Part shown: positions 17,662 through 25,150 of the stretch, piece by piece
How positions within the stretch are numbered: the stretch's first letter is position 1
Layout of the letters: each line of letters opens with the position of its first letter
Assembly (NCBI GenBank): GCA_018222765.1
Contig: JAAEZT010000002.1
Span: 249,866 to 302,812 of the forward strand
Length of the DNA: 52,947 nucleotides
Direction: 5' to 3'
Source: a bacterium
Lineage (GTDB): Bacteria > Verrucomicrobiota > Verrucomicrobiia > Verrucomicrobiales > Akkermansiaceae
The notes under the pieces: generated by a model
Told to the model about the DNA's origin: nothing
Seen by the model: only the letters and a program-made list of their open reading frames with translations
Databases searched by the model: none
Made by a program: the position numbers and the translations under genes

Positions 17662-17774
17662 CGTCTGGGAGAGATGGAGTTGAATGAAGGAGATGATCCT
17701 GATTCTAAGTCTTCTGATCCTTGGATCGGTGGGGTTCCGCACTCAACGCAGTTCCGGAAAGTTGGCCAAAGAAC

Positions 17775-17808
17775 AAAAAGCGACATCAGACTTTAAAGTC
17801 CGAGTCGC
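17775..17808 (-). terminator. Attenuator terminator in the leuA leader
   Basis: In the leuA direction the strands GCGAC and GTCGC enclose CGGACT / AGTCTG with a TTAA loop. This gives about 11 bp with one small internal loop and one G-T pair, followed by TTTTTGTTCTTT. The 12-base palindrome GACTTTAAAGTC at 17789-17800 forms the tip. The leader-peptide stop codon lies inside the hairpin, and leuA starts 113 nt downstream. Confidence 0.8.
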
Positions 17809-17858
17809 AAACCTAGAAGGAGGGCCAATGCTTTTTTCACAGACCGAAGAAAACGCAT
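17793..17858 (-). CDS. leuL: Leucine-rich leader peptide of leuA
   Basis: A 21-residue peptide, MRFLRSVKKALALLLGLRLG followed by a final L, has eight leucines, five of them in the stretch LALLLGL. Leucine codons are CTT, TTG, CTC, CTT, CTA, TTG, CTC and CTT. AAAGG lies 7 nt before the ATG as a plausible ribosome binding site. Its TAA stop falls within the terminator hairpin at 17775-17808, and its last codons form the hairpin's 5' arm. This is the arrangement of amino-acid attenuators: with little charged tRNA-Leu the ribosome would stall on the leucine codons and disturb the terminator, letting transcription reach leuA. The gene name is used by analogy with enteric leuL. The alternative antiterminator fold was not resolved with confidence; the leader codons CGG TCT GTG could pair with CGGACT using two wobbles. 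Confidence 0.8.
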   Translation of the reverse strand: MRFLRSVKKALALLLGLRLGL

Positions 17859-18064
17859 CGCGCCGCCTTTGTCAATTCACCTCCACCGATTTCCTTCCTT
17901 TGCTTCAACTCCACCGCTCCTGACCTACAGCGGTCACATGAAAAACCGGGAAACAATGGAATAGCAGACGCTGCTGCTCAGCATCTGTTGACTTGGCAAA
18001 GATCAAATTAACTCTTTCGAATCAAGGGAAAGACAGCTTCCCGTCACTCCGTAGCTTGACCCTC
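17859..18064. other. Divergent upstream region between leuL-leuA and the S9 peptidase gene
   Basis: Together with the leuA leader this makes a 403-nt gene-poor gap. It must hold promoters for both directions. TTGACT at about 17988 on the plus strand resembles a -35 box but no fitting -10 follows. TTGACA on the minus strand (17870-17875) cannot serve the leader peptide, because it lies too close to the leader ATG. No remnant gene was recognised. Confidence 0.4.
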
Positions 18065-20413
18065 ATGATTTCACGCGCACTCAGCCTTATCCTCATGTTC
18101 ACCTTCCAGGTTCTCGCTCAGGGCTCCAAGGAAGACTACCAACGCGCCGACGACCTCGGAAAACGCTTCTCCGGAAAAGTCTTCCGAGACCGTGTTGATC
18201 CCAAGTGGATCGAGGACACCGGGCAATTCTGGTATCGCGTCCGCACCGGTCCCAAGTCCGAAAAATATGTCCTCATCGATCCCTCCACCGGCACCCGCAA
18301 GGAAGCAGACAAGCTCGACCAACTCCTCCCCAACAAAAATAAGCCCTCCACGAATGGCTCGACCGTCATAGTCCTTCCCGCCCCCCGCACTCACAAATCC
18401 ACTGGCGATTCCACCACCATCACCTTTCTAAATAAAACCAAGCACCCGGTGCAATTTCTCTGGCTCGGCAATCTCAACAGCCCAACGCCCTATGGAAAAG
18501 CGGGACCTGGAAAGCAAATCGACCAGCATACTTATGCCGGCCACGTTTGGATCGCCAAAGGACCAAACAACAAAACCCTTGGCGTCTTTGAAGCCACCGC
18601 CAGGCCGGGCCTCGCCGTGATCGATGGCTCCTGGAAACCGTCAAAAGAAAAAAAGGAGCAACCCAAACGTCGCAAAAAAAGCGAGACCCCGCCCGATAAA
18701 AAACGGCGCGCCGGGATTTCAAATTACAATCTCACTCTCACCAATCTCGAGACAAAAAAAACCATCCCCCTCTCCAAATCCGGCACCAAAGACAATCCCT
18801 TCACCGGTCAAATCTATTGGTCGCCCGACCGAAGTAAAATCGTCGCCATCCAGCGTAAAACTGCAGACAAGCGGAAGATTCATATCGTGGAATCCTCCCC
18901 CAAAGACCAAGCGCAACCCAAACTCAAAACGATCACCTACGTCAAACCCGGCGACACCATCGACCACCCCCACCCGCACCTCTTCGATCTTCGCACCAAA
19001 AAAGAAATCCCCCTCAACAACGAGCTCTTCAAGAATCCTTGGAGCCTCTCGGATTTCAACTGGGATTCCGACTCCTCGCAATTCACCTTCCTCTACAACC
19101 AACGCGGACATCAGGTCCTCCGCGTCGTCGCCATCAATGCGAAATCCGGCAAGGCCTCCTCGCTCATCGCCGAAACCCCGGAGACTTTCGTCTGCTACTC
19201 CCGAAAAAAATACTACCATCGGCTTGAGGAAACCAACGAAATCATCTGGATGTCCGAACGCGACGGCTGGAATCACCTCTACCTCTTCGACAGTAAAACC
19301 GGCTCACCCAAAAACCAAATCACCAAAGGAAAATGGGTCGTCCACAAAGTCGATCGTATCGACCACGAAAAGCGCCAAATCTGGTTTCAGCTCGGAGGAA
19401 TTTATCCCAATCAGGATCCTTACCATGTCCACTTCGCCCGTATCAATTTCGACGGCACCAATCTGGTCAAACTCACCGCAGGCGACGGGACTCACAACAT
19501 TGACTACTCGCCCGATGGAAAATTTCTCATCGACACCTACTCCCGCGTCGACCTCGCGCCCGTCACCGAACTGCGACGCACCGAAGACGGCTCGCTAGTG
19601 ACCGTCCTTGAAAAGGCTGATCATTCGGCTCTCAAAAAAGCCGGTTGGAAAACCCCCGAACGCTTCGTCGCTAAAGGCCGTGATGGCAAAACAGATATCT
19701 ACGGCCTCATCCGCCGCCCGAGCAATTTCGACCCTAAGAAAAAATATCCCGTCATCGAACAAATCTACGCCGGCCCCCACGACGCACACGTCCCTAAACG
19801 CTTCTCCTCACGCGGCCACGCTATCGCGGAACTTGGATTCATCGTGGTGCAAATCGACGGTATGGGCACCTCGCTCCGCTCGAAAGCCTTCCACGACGTC
19901 TGCTGGCAAAACATCGGTGACGCCGGCTTCCCCGACCGCGTTCTTTGGATCAAAGCCGCAGGAAAAGACCGTCCCTGGATGGACCTCAGCCGGGTTGGGA
20001 TTTACGGAGGCTCCGCCGGAGGACAGAACGCCATGCGCGCCCTCATTGCACACCACGATTTTTACAAAGTCGCTGTCGCCGACTGCGGTTGCCACGACAA
20101 TGCCATGGACAAGATCTGGTGGAACGAACAATGGATGGGCTACCCACTGGGGGAACACTACGAAGCCTCCTCCAACACCGCCCAGGCCCACCGCATGGAA
20201 GGAAAACTTCTCCTCATCGTCGGCGAACTCGATACCAACGTCGATCCTGCCTCCACAATGCAAGTCGTCAACGCCCTCGTCAAAGCCGACAAAGACTTCG
20301 ACCTCCTCGTCATCCCGGGCGCCGGTCACGGAGCCGCCGGGACGAAATACGGCCGGCGGCGCCAGAAAGACTACTTCGTCAGACACCTCCTTGGCGTCGA
20401 GCCGAGGCACTAA
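18065..20413 (+). CDS. S9 family prolyl oligopeptidase/DPP-IV-like peptidase with VHL-like beta domain
   Basis: The 782-residue exported protein (signal MISRALSLILMFTFQVLAQG) has a DPP-IV-type beta propeller in the middle (FNWDSDSSQFTFLYNQRGHQ; IDYSPDGKFLIDTYSRVD) and a C-terminal alpha/beta hydrolase domain. The catalytic triad is Ser650 in GIYGGSAGGQNA, Asp723 in GELDTNVDP and His755 in GAGHGAAG. Unusually, residues about 115-190 (TTITFLNKTKHPVQFLWLGN ... YAGHVWIAKGPNNKTLGVFE) resemble the beta domain of the von Hippel-Lindau protein. A lysine-rich linker (KEKKEQPKRRKKSETPPDKK) follows. It probably trims peptides outside the cytoplasm; the VHL-like domain may bind a partner. An upstream in-frame ATG at 17993 lacks a signal peptide and was not used. 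Confidence 0.9.
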   Translation: MISRALSLILMFTFQVLAQGSKEDYQRADDLGKRFSGKVFRDRVDPKWIEDTGQFWYRVRTGPKSEKYVLIDPSTGTRKEADKLDQLLPNKNKPSTNGSTVIVLPAPRTHKSTGDSTTITFLNKTKHPVQFLWLGNLNSPTPYGKAGPGKQIDQHTYAGHVWIAKGPNNKTLGVFEATARPGLAVIDGSWKPSKEKKEQPKRRKKSETPPDKKRRAGISNYNLTLTNLETKKTIPLSKSGTKDNPFTGQIYWSPDRSKIVAIQRKTADKRKIHIVESSPKDQAQPKLKTITYVKPGDTIDHPHPHLFDLRTKKEIPLNNELFKNPWSLSDFNWDSDSSQFTFLYNQRGHQVLRVVAINAKSGKASSLIAETPETFVCYSRKKYYHRLEETNEIIWMSERDGWNHLYLFDSKTGSPKNQITKGKWVVHKVDRIDHEKRQIWFQLGGIYPNQDPYHVHFARINFDGTNLVKLTAGDGTHNIDYSPDGKFLIDTYSRVDLAPVTELRRTEDGSLVTVLEKADHSALKKAGWKTPERFVAKGRDGKTDIYGLIRRPSNFDPKKKYPVIEQIYAGPHDAHVPKRFSSRGHAIAELGFIVVQIDGMGTSLRSKAFHDVCWQNIGDAGFPDRVLWIKAAGKDRPWMDLSRVGIYGGSAGGQNAMRALIAHHDFYKVAVADCGCHDNAMDKIWWNEQWMGYPLGEHYEASSNTAQAHRMEGKLLLIVGELDTNVDPASTMQVVNALVKADKDFDLLVIPGAGHGAAGTKYGRRRQKDYFVRHLLGVEPRH

Positions 20414-20519
20414 AATTTCACTTTACCTGAAAGATTCGCTCGCACTTCGGAATTACGGCACCTCTCCATTTTTTCTCGACCGCGGGAGTATCATATCGCC
20501 CGGACGGGGACTCTTCGCC

Positions 20520-21869
20520 CTATGCTTTCATCGCACCTATCTCGCCAGTACTATCCGCGAAGCGCTCTTTATCAACTCCCATCATCTTAGCCTGGGTCAG
20601 CCAGAGATTCGCCAACGGCGTGCCTTCGGGCATATTAATGTGTTGCCCGCTCTTGGTCTCTTTCCCGCCACCGGCAACAATGATCGGAAGGTCATTATAC
20701 TGATGAGTCGAGCCATCGCCCAAGCCTGAGCCATAAGTGAAGAGCGTATTGTCGAGCAAGGTCGATCCATCCGCTTCCTCAACACTTTTCATCCTTTCCA
20801 AAAGATAAACGTATTGCTCCATGTGAAAGCGATCCACTTTGAGGAGATCATCAATCATCTTAGTTTGGTTGTGTGACATCCCGTGGTGACTCCGCGGCTT
20901 GTCGAACAAACCTTCAAACTTATAAGGCGTATCCCATCGCTCCGGTCCGACCATGAAGGTCGTCACATTGGTCAGCCCCGTCTGCAAAGCCACCACCATG
21001 AGATCGCCCATGAGGCGAATATACTCACCACGCGGCAAATACGCTTCAGGCGGCTCATCGAATTTCACTTTCGACAGCTCACCCTTCATTTTTTCAAGAC
21101 GGTCCATCTGCACTTCAATAGCACGGATGGAATCAAAGTACTCCGCGAACTTTTGCCCGTCCTCATATCCCAGGTCCCGCTTTAAAGAATGCGCGTCTTC
21201 TAACACGAGGTCGGTGACATCACGATACTTGTCAATCTCCCGAGTCGAAAACAAACGGTGATACATCTTGCGAGGATCACGAATAGACGGCGCGAGATGC
21301 CCGGTTCCATACCAAGAAATATTGTCAAAGTAGATCGACTCCTTGTTGTCCTTGTGGCTGTTGCAACTGAACTCAAGAGTCGAAAAGGGCGTCTTTGTCC
21401 CCACCACATCAGCAACCAAATGATCGAGCGTCCGGTCCAATGGCCACGCCGTTCCTTTAATCGTGTAAGGTGGGGCGCTACTCAGGTAACAGGAGGCACA
21501 TTGCGCGTGAACATCTGTCCCTTGTTGAAAAGTCCGGTCCATTCCGGTGATGAGGTTGATCTCGGATTTGAACCGCTCAAGCGGCTGCATCGTCGGAGTG
21601 AGCTGCTCCAGTTTCTTGACGGAATAATTCGGATCCTGCTTTCCGAGAGACCTGCCCAACTGACCCAGATTTCCCTTCGGAATGACATCATCTGCCTCGC
21701 CCGGGAAAAAACCCCGCCGCACCACACCAATCGGAACATAGAAATGCGCCATGCGCTTCGCTACCCGGGAAGCCGCCGCAGGAGCCGCAATACTCTCCAA
21801 CCATGGCAAGGCTAGAGCCGCGCCACCAATTCCGCGCAGAAAATCCCGTCGTGTATTCCCTCTCATCAT
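20520..21869 (-). CDS. DUF1552 protein, Tat-exported
   Basis: The 449-residue protein has a twin-arginine signal (RRDFLRGIGGAALALPWLES) and DUF1552 hallmarks: RMAHFYVPIGVV, TGMDRTFQQGTDVHAQCASCYLS, FSCNSHKDNKESIYFDNISW, and a C-terminal TLFTYGSGLGDGSTHQYNDLPIIVAGGG. Function is unknown; DUF1552 genes almost always follow a DUF1592-type cytochrome gene, as here. The TAG stop of that gene is directly followed by this ATG (0 nt apart), so translation is probably coupled. A second ATG one codon on (MRGNTRRDF) is equally possible. Confidence 0.93.
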   Translation of the reverse strand: MMRGNTRRDFLRGIGGAALALPWLESIAAPAAASRVAKRMAHFYVPIGVVRRGFFPGEADDVIPKGNLGQLGRSLGKQDPNYSVKKLEQLTPTMQPLERFKSEINLITGMDRTFQQGTDVHAQCASCYLSSAPPYTIKGTAWPLDRTLDHLVADVVGTKTPFSTLEFSCNSHKDNKESIYFDNISWYGTGHLAPSIRDPRKMYHRLFSTREIDKYRDVTDLVLEDAHSLKRDLGYEDGQKFAEYFDSIRAIEVQMDRLEKMKGELSKVKFDEPPEAYLPRGEYIRLMGDLMVVALQTGLTNVTTFMVGPERWDTPYKFEGLFDKPRSHHGMSHNQTKMIDDLLKVDRFHMEQYVYLLERMKSVEEADGSTLLDNTLFTYGSGLGDGSTHQYNDLPIIVAGGGKETKSGQHINMPEGTPLANLWLTQAKMMGVDKERFADSTGEIGAMKA

Positions 21870-23909
21870 CTATTTCGTCTTGGGGTTCATCTTACTCAAA
21901 AACGGCTCGCTCGTCACGATTTCTCTCAAAAGCGTTTGTATCCGGTAACCGTCCTTCGCGGTCACTTCTGAGATCTTATCCAAGGCCAATCCATCCGTCA
22001 CCCCCAACTCGCGCCCCAAACTGAAGGCCAACAAATGTCCTGCCAACCCCCTCGTAAAGCGATCTTTCTCAGCGAGAACGGCATCCTTAAATTCCACCAC
22101 ATTGGAAAAGGTATGCTTCCTGAAAAGAACCCCTTCCATATCGACCTTGCGGCCATTCTCATACTTCTCCCGCCATTGCCCTACGGCATCGTAGTTCTCC
22201 AGTGCAAAGCCCAGTGGGTCGATCTGTTCATGACATCCACGGCAATCCGCCCGTTCCCGGTGCATTGCCAAACGCTCCCGCAAGGTGAGGTGTTCTTCAC
22301 CGTCTTTCGGTTCCTCGCCGAGCGGGGGCACGTCAGCCGGCGGGGGCTCGGGCGGATTATTGAAAATCACTCCCGCGATCCACGCCCCGCGCGTAATAGG
22401 TTGGGTTCTCTCCGGACCCGAAGTCATCGTCATCACGGCGGCATTGGTAATGACTCCACCGGTTCGACGGTCAGTGACAGGAACGCGATCAAAACTCAAC
22501 ACACCAACTCCGCCCCGCTTCTTTTTAGCGACCTCACCCAACTCGCCATAGGCCTCTTCGAGATGGCCTGATCGATAGGTGAAGTCCGAATCAATCAACT
22601 GCGTGATCGACTGGTTCTCGATCAGGACGGTCTCGAATAAAAGCAAGGGCTCCAGCATCATGTGCATGCTGTCGCGATACCTGCTAAAGTAAAACTTCGG
22701 GAACTTCTTGAGGTCCGGCACCGAGGAAATAATCCGCTCCAATTGCAGCCACTGCGATGGAAAGCTATCGCAAAATCGTTTCACCTTCCGGTCCTTCAAC
22801 ATTCTGGTGAGCTGTCCCGAGAGAACATCTTCCCTCATCAACTCGCCAGACTTCGCCAGCGCGAGCAATTCTTCATCCGGCAAGCTTCCCCAGAGAAAAA
22901 AGGACAAACGCGAGGCCAGATCAAAGCCGTCCACCTTCCCGCTTCCTTCGCTCGCGCCATCGTAGAGATACAAAAACTTCGGCGAGGAAATCACTGCCGA
23001 CGAAACCATCTTCATCGCCTGCGTGTAGTCCACCCCCTTCTTCATCTGCCCCACGACATAACCCGCATACCGATCCAATAGCTCTGAAGTCACCGGGCGG
23101 CGAAAAGCTTTGGTCAAAAATTTCTCTAATCTCGGCCGCACCAACGCTTCGGGATTCGTCCCTTTGGGAGGGAGCAAGAAAAACTCCTTCCAAATTCCCA
23201 CCCGCCTCGGGCCGAAGTCCTTACTCTCGACAATCGATTGACCCAACTTCAGAAAAGACTCCATTAAGAGCGGAGAAAGCGAAAGGTGATCCGCTTGATT
23301 ATCATAACCATGCTCTGCCCTCAGATCCTGTGGAAAAGCGGCCACTCCCGCCAGCCGTGGCTCGATCATTTGGGACTTCCCGAGCGGACGGCTCCCCACC
23401 GTCACCCGGTCCGCCATCTTCCCAGTCTCCGGTTTGAAGTATCCCTTGTGGTCCCGCATCATGCGCTCCGGCAGCGTGAAGACATTACATTTCAGGCCAA
23501 ACAAATCCGTCACCGCATTGTTATACTGAAAGCGGTTCATCCGCCGAATCGGAGATTGGAGATACTCCTTCTTCCCCGCCACCGATTGATGGAGCAAATC
23601 CTCCAGATCTCCCAAAAACTTCTTCCTCGCCTCCGGCTTCAGCTGCGGTTCATCCTCCGGCGGCATTTCCTCAAAATCGATCGCCTCCACAATACTCTCC
23701 AGCAACTTCGGCTGCGCCTTCAACTCCTCCAAACTCCCAATCTCCAATAAATTCACCTTCCCCTTCACTTTCCCGTCCTTGCCATGACAGGAGATACAGT
23801 TCTCCTGAAATACCCCCAGCACACCTTCGGCAGCCTGCAGACCCCCGGCAAAAGCCAGAACCAGAAAGATCCCAAAGGCTCTCCGAATCATTGCCACGAG
23901 CCTATTCAT
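21870..23909 (-). CDS. DUF1592/DUF1588/DUF1585 cytochrome-like protein
   Basis: The 679-residue exported protein (MNRLVAMIRRAFGIFLVLAF signal) begins with a Planctomycete-type cytochrome c motif CISCH (Cys38-His42) in NCISCHGKDGKVKGKVNLLE. It continues with the DUF1587-DUF1595-DUF1592-DUF1588-DUF1585 chain: RRMNRFQYNNAVTDLFGL, FLTKAFRRPVTSELLDRYAG, FDLASRLSFFLWGSLPDEEL, and a second haem-type motif CRGCHEQIDPLGFALENYDA. Such proteins are predicted multi-haem periplasmic or surface proteins with no proven reaction. The upstream ATG at 23951 adds a poor leader, so 23909 was chosen. First gene of the pair with DUF1552. Confidence 0.93.
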   Translation of the reverse strand: MNRLVAMIRRAFGIFLVLAFAGGLQAAEGVLGVFQENCISCHGKDGKVKGKVNLLEIGSLEELKAQPKLLESIVEAIDFEEMPPEDEPQLKPEARKKFLGDLEDLLHQSVAGKKEYLQSPIRRMNRFQYNNAVTDLFGLKCNVFTLPERMMRDHKGYFKPETGKMADRVTVGSRPLGKSQMIEPRLAGVAAFPQDLRAEHGYDNQADHLSLSPLLMESFLKLGQSIVESKDFGPRRVGIWKEFFLLPPKGTNPEALVRPRLEKFLTKAFRRPVTSELLDRYAGYVVGQMKKGVDYTQAMKMVSSAVISSPKFLYLYDGASEGSGKVDGFDLASRLSFFLWGSLPDEELLALAKSGELMREDVLSGQLTRMLKDRKVKRFCDSFPSQWLQLERIISSVPDLKKFPKFYFSRYRDSMHMMLEPLLLFETVLIENQSITQLIDSDFTYRSGHLEEAYGELGEVAKKKRGGVGVLSFDRVPVTDRRTGGVITNAAVMTMTSGPERTQPITRGAWIAGVIFNNPPEPPPADVPPLGEEPKDGEEHLTLRERLAMHRERADCRGCHEQIDPLGFALENYDAVGQWREKYENGRKVDMEGVLFRKHTFSNVVEFKDAVLAEKDRFTRGLAGHLLAFSLGRELGVTDGLALDKISEVTAKDGYRIQTLLREIVTSEPFLSKMNPKTK

Positions 23910-24115
23910 TTTCACCAAACAACACACGTCCATGAAATACGGCGACTCCATTCCTTTTCATTCAAGGCCAGTCAAAGAAGTTTAGCCTGTGGCCGCACCA
24001 TTTATTGACCCCCTTTGGAGTGTTCCTAGTGATCTGGGCGAAATAATGCGTTTACGTGGAAGGTTTAATTTATTCCACCTTGCACGATCAACTTCTCTTC
24101 AAGCCAATCATTCCA
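23910..24115. other. Upstream region of the DUF1592-DUF1552 pair
   Basis: About 200 nt that should carry the promoter of the minus-strand cassette. Several short frames exist on both strands, but none looks like protein. No RNA gene or hairpin with a T-run was seen. Confidence 0.35.
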
Positions 24116-24226
24116 TTAGCCATCAATCACGAGATGTGTCCGTGAGCCTTCTCCGTGATTCACCACGCCATGCGGAAGCCGGGGGGGAGTGGGGCCATTG
24201 CAGTTTGGCATCCGAAATCCTCTCAT
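24116..24226 (-). pseudogene. Short fragment, possible decayed 2-oxoglutarate hydroxylase end
   Basis: A 36-codon minus-strand frame ends in PPRLPHGVVNHGEGSRTHLV, then IDG and stop. Its shape resembles the C-terminal end of aspartyl/asparaginyl beta-hydroxylase-like or cupin proteins, in which a His starts HxVxN and a later R-x-H-L-(V/I) closes the barrel. The frame is preceded by a run of seven C, a likely frameshift site, and nothing upstream continues the match. It lies just after the terminator at 24277-24306. A chance likeness remains quite possible. Confidence 0.2.
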
Positions 24227-24276
24227 ACTGAGAAACCCTCTCCGAATGCCTGTTACCACTCCAATGAATAGCTTCC

Positions 24277-24306
24277 AAAAAATGGCCTGTCCATCAGGAC
24301 AGGCCA
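24277..24306 (-). terminator. Intrinsic terminator after the SHD1 selenoprotein gene
   Basis: A perfect 10-bp stem TGGCCTGTCC / GGACAGGCCA with a TGAT loop is followed by six T on the minus strand. It begins 25 nt after the TAA at 24332-24334, but about 160 nt after the in-frame TGA at 24470-24472. This supports the TAA as the real gene end. Confidence 0.93.
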
Positions 24307-24331
24307 GCAAACGATGTTTGTTGCTCCCCTC

Positions 24332-25033
24332 TTAGCTTTGTGAAAGCTCATTTATGAGCTTATCGTCGGTAGCTTCGACGCCCACAACGACACCATCAAC
24401 GATGATTTCAGCAACACATCCAAGGAGTCCGTCAACCCGGCGACCGCCAGGCTTGCAAGGTGCGCCGCCTCATCCGCCACCCGATTTTTGACGGGAGTAA
24501 CGGACTAAGTTCACAGGAGCGGTTCTCTGGGGATCAGTGCTACTCGCATAGAGAGTTGCAACATTGAGAGTTCCTTTTGTTTGAGCAATTGAACCGGCAC
24601 CGTTCTCGGCATCTTTACGATGAAAAATGGTGTAGCGAACTTTCACATTCTTGACGTTCTGCTTGCTCCAGTTTCGGAGCTCCACGGTGTATCCTGCCGG
24701 AGTCGTTTTAGTGCGTTCGGTATCCGACCGAGTCGTTGTTGGCTTATCTTGCCAAAGATCAAAGTCGACGCGGATCGCATTGGAAGCGGCCACGGCATTT
24801 GCATTTTCTTTGACATAAGCGATATCCTTGGCACTGAGGCGACTCAGCTGGAATGTCAAAAGCTTGGTGCGTGACTTCCGAACGGTCACCGTCCCCTTTT
24901 TTTCATCGTAACCTGTGAGGGTTGCCTCAAAAGTTTTCGAACCATCTGAACTTGTGAAGGTGCGCTGTTCCAGGGCACCTGCTGGGAGACCCATGGCCAG
25001 GCATCCAAGGAATGTTATCAAAGATTTTTTCAT
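24332..25033 (-). CDS. Candidate selenoprotein: exported SHD1-domain protein with in-frame TGA
   Basis: The gene encodes 233 residues if the TGA at 24470-24472 is read as selenocysteine (residue 188). It has a signal peptide (MKKSLITFLGCLAMGLPAGA), an SLA1-homology-domain-1-like fold at about 22-78 (FTSSDGSKTFEATLTGYDEK ... FQLSRLSAKDIAYVKE), then a beta-rich domain. The TGA falls in KSGGG-U-GGAPCKPGG. The tail continues in the same frame for 45 codons (RRVDGLLGCVAEIIVDGVVV, then GVEATDDKLINELSQS) to TAA. Possible redox partners of U188 are Cys193 and Cys206. A SECIS-like hairpin follows the TGA, and a terminator follows the TAA closely. Alternative: a recent nonsense mutation giving a 187-residue protein. 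It lies 117 nt downstream of the DUF1080 gene, probably in one operon. The family is not one I know as a selenoprotein family. Confidence 0.78.
24433..24455 (-). promoter_or_regulatory. SECIS-like hairpin after the TGA of the SHD1 gene
   Basis: On the minus strand CAA, a bulged G, then CCTGGC, loop GGTC, GCCGGG and TTG form nine pairs (one G-T). The loop begins 24 nt after the TGA, inside the 16-37 nt range reported for bacterial SECIS elements. The GGUC loop with a bulge below it is like that of the Escherichia coli fdhF element (loop in GCAGGUCUGC), and it is identical to the loop of the second candidate at 27011-27030. Confidence 0.72.
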
Positions 25034-25150
25034 GATTTTAGAGGGGATTGCACAGGAGCGTCTCAAATCTGAGAGGTCTTTTGCAAGTCTTTAGGGAGAA
25101 AATATATCAAAACCCATGAATCACTGAAAAAAGAAAATGAGATCAAAAAT

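Noticed and set aside
17662-17742. Longer LeuA start (27 extra residues)
   Set aside because: The extension is arginine- and isoleucine-rich leader sequence after the attenuator, and known LeuA long forms start close to the chosen methionine.
17684-17923. 79-residue plus-strand frame with a hydrophobic start
   Set aside because: It is antisense to the leuA leader peptide and attenuator, which explain this stretch better; the C-terminal part has no protein-like pattern.
18624-19598. Long Ser/Pro/Lys-rich frame overlapping the S9 peptidase
   Set aside because: Low-complexity shadow of the peptidase gene in another frame, caused by codon bias.
23910-24115. Small RNA or riboswitch upstream of the DUF1592 cassette
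   Set aside because: No stable conserved fold or known riboswitch motif could be seen.
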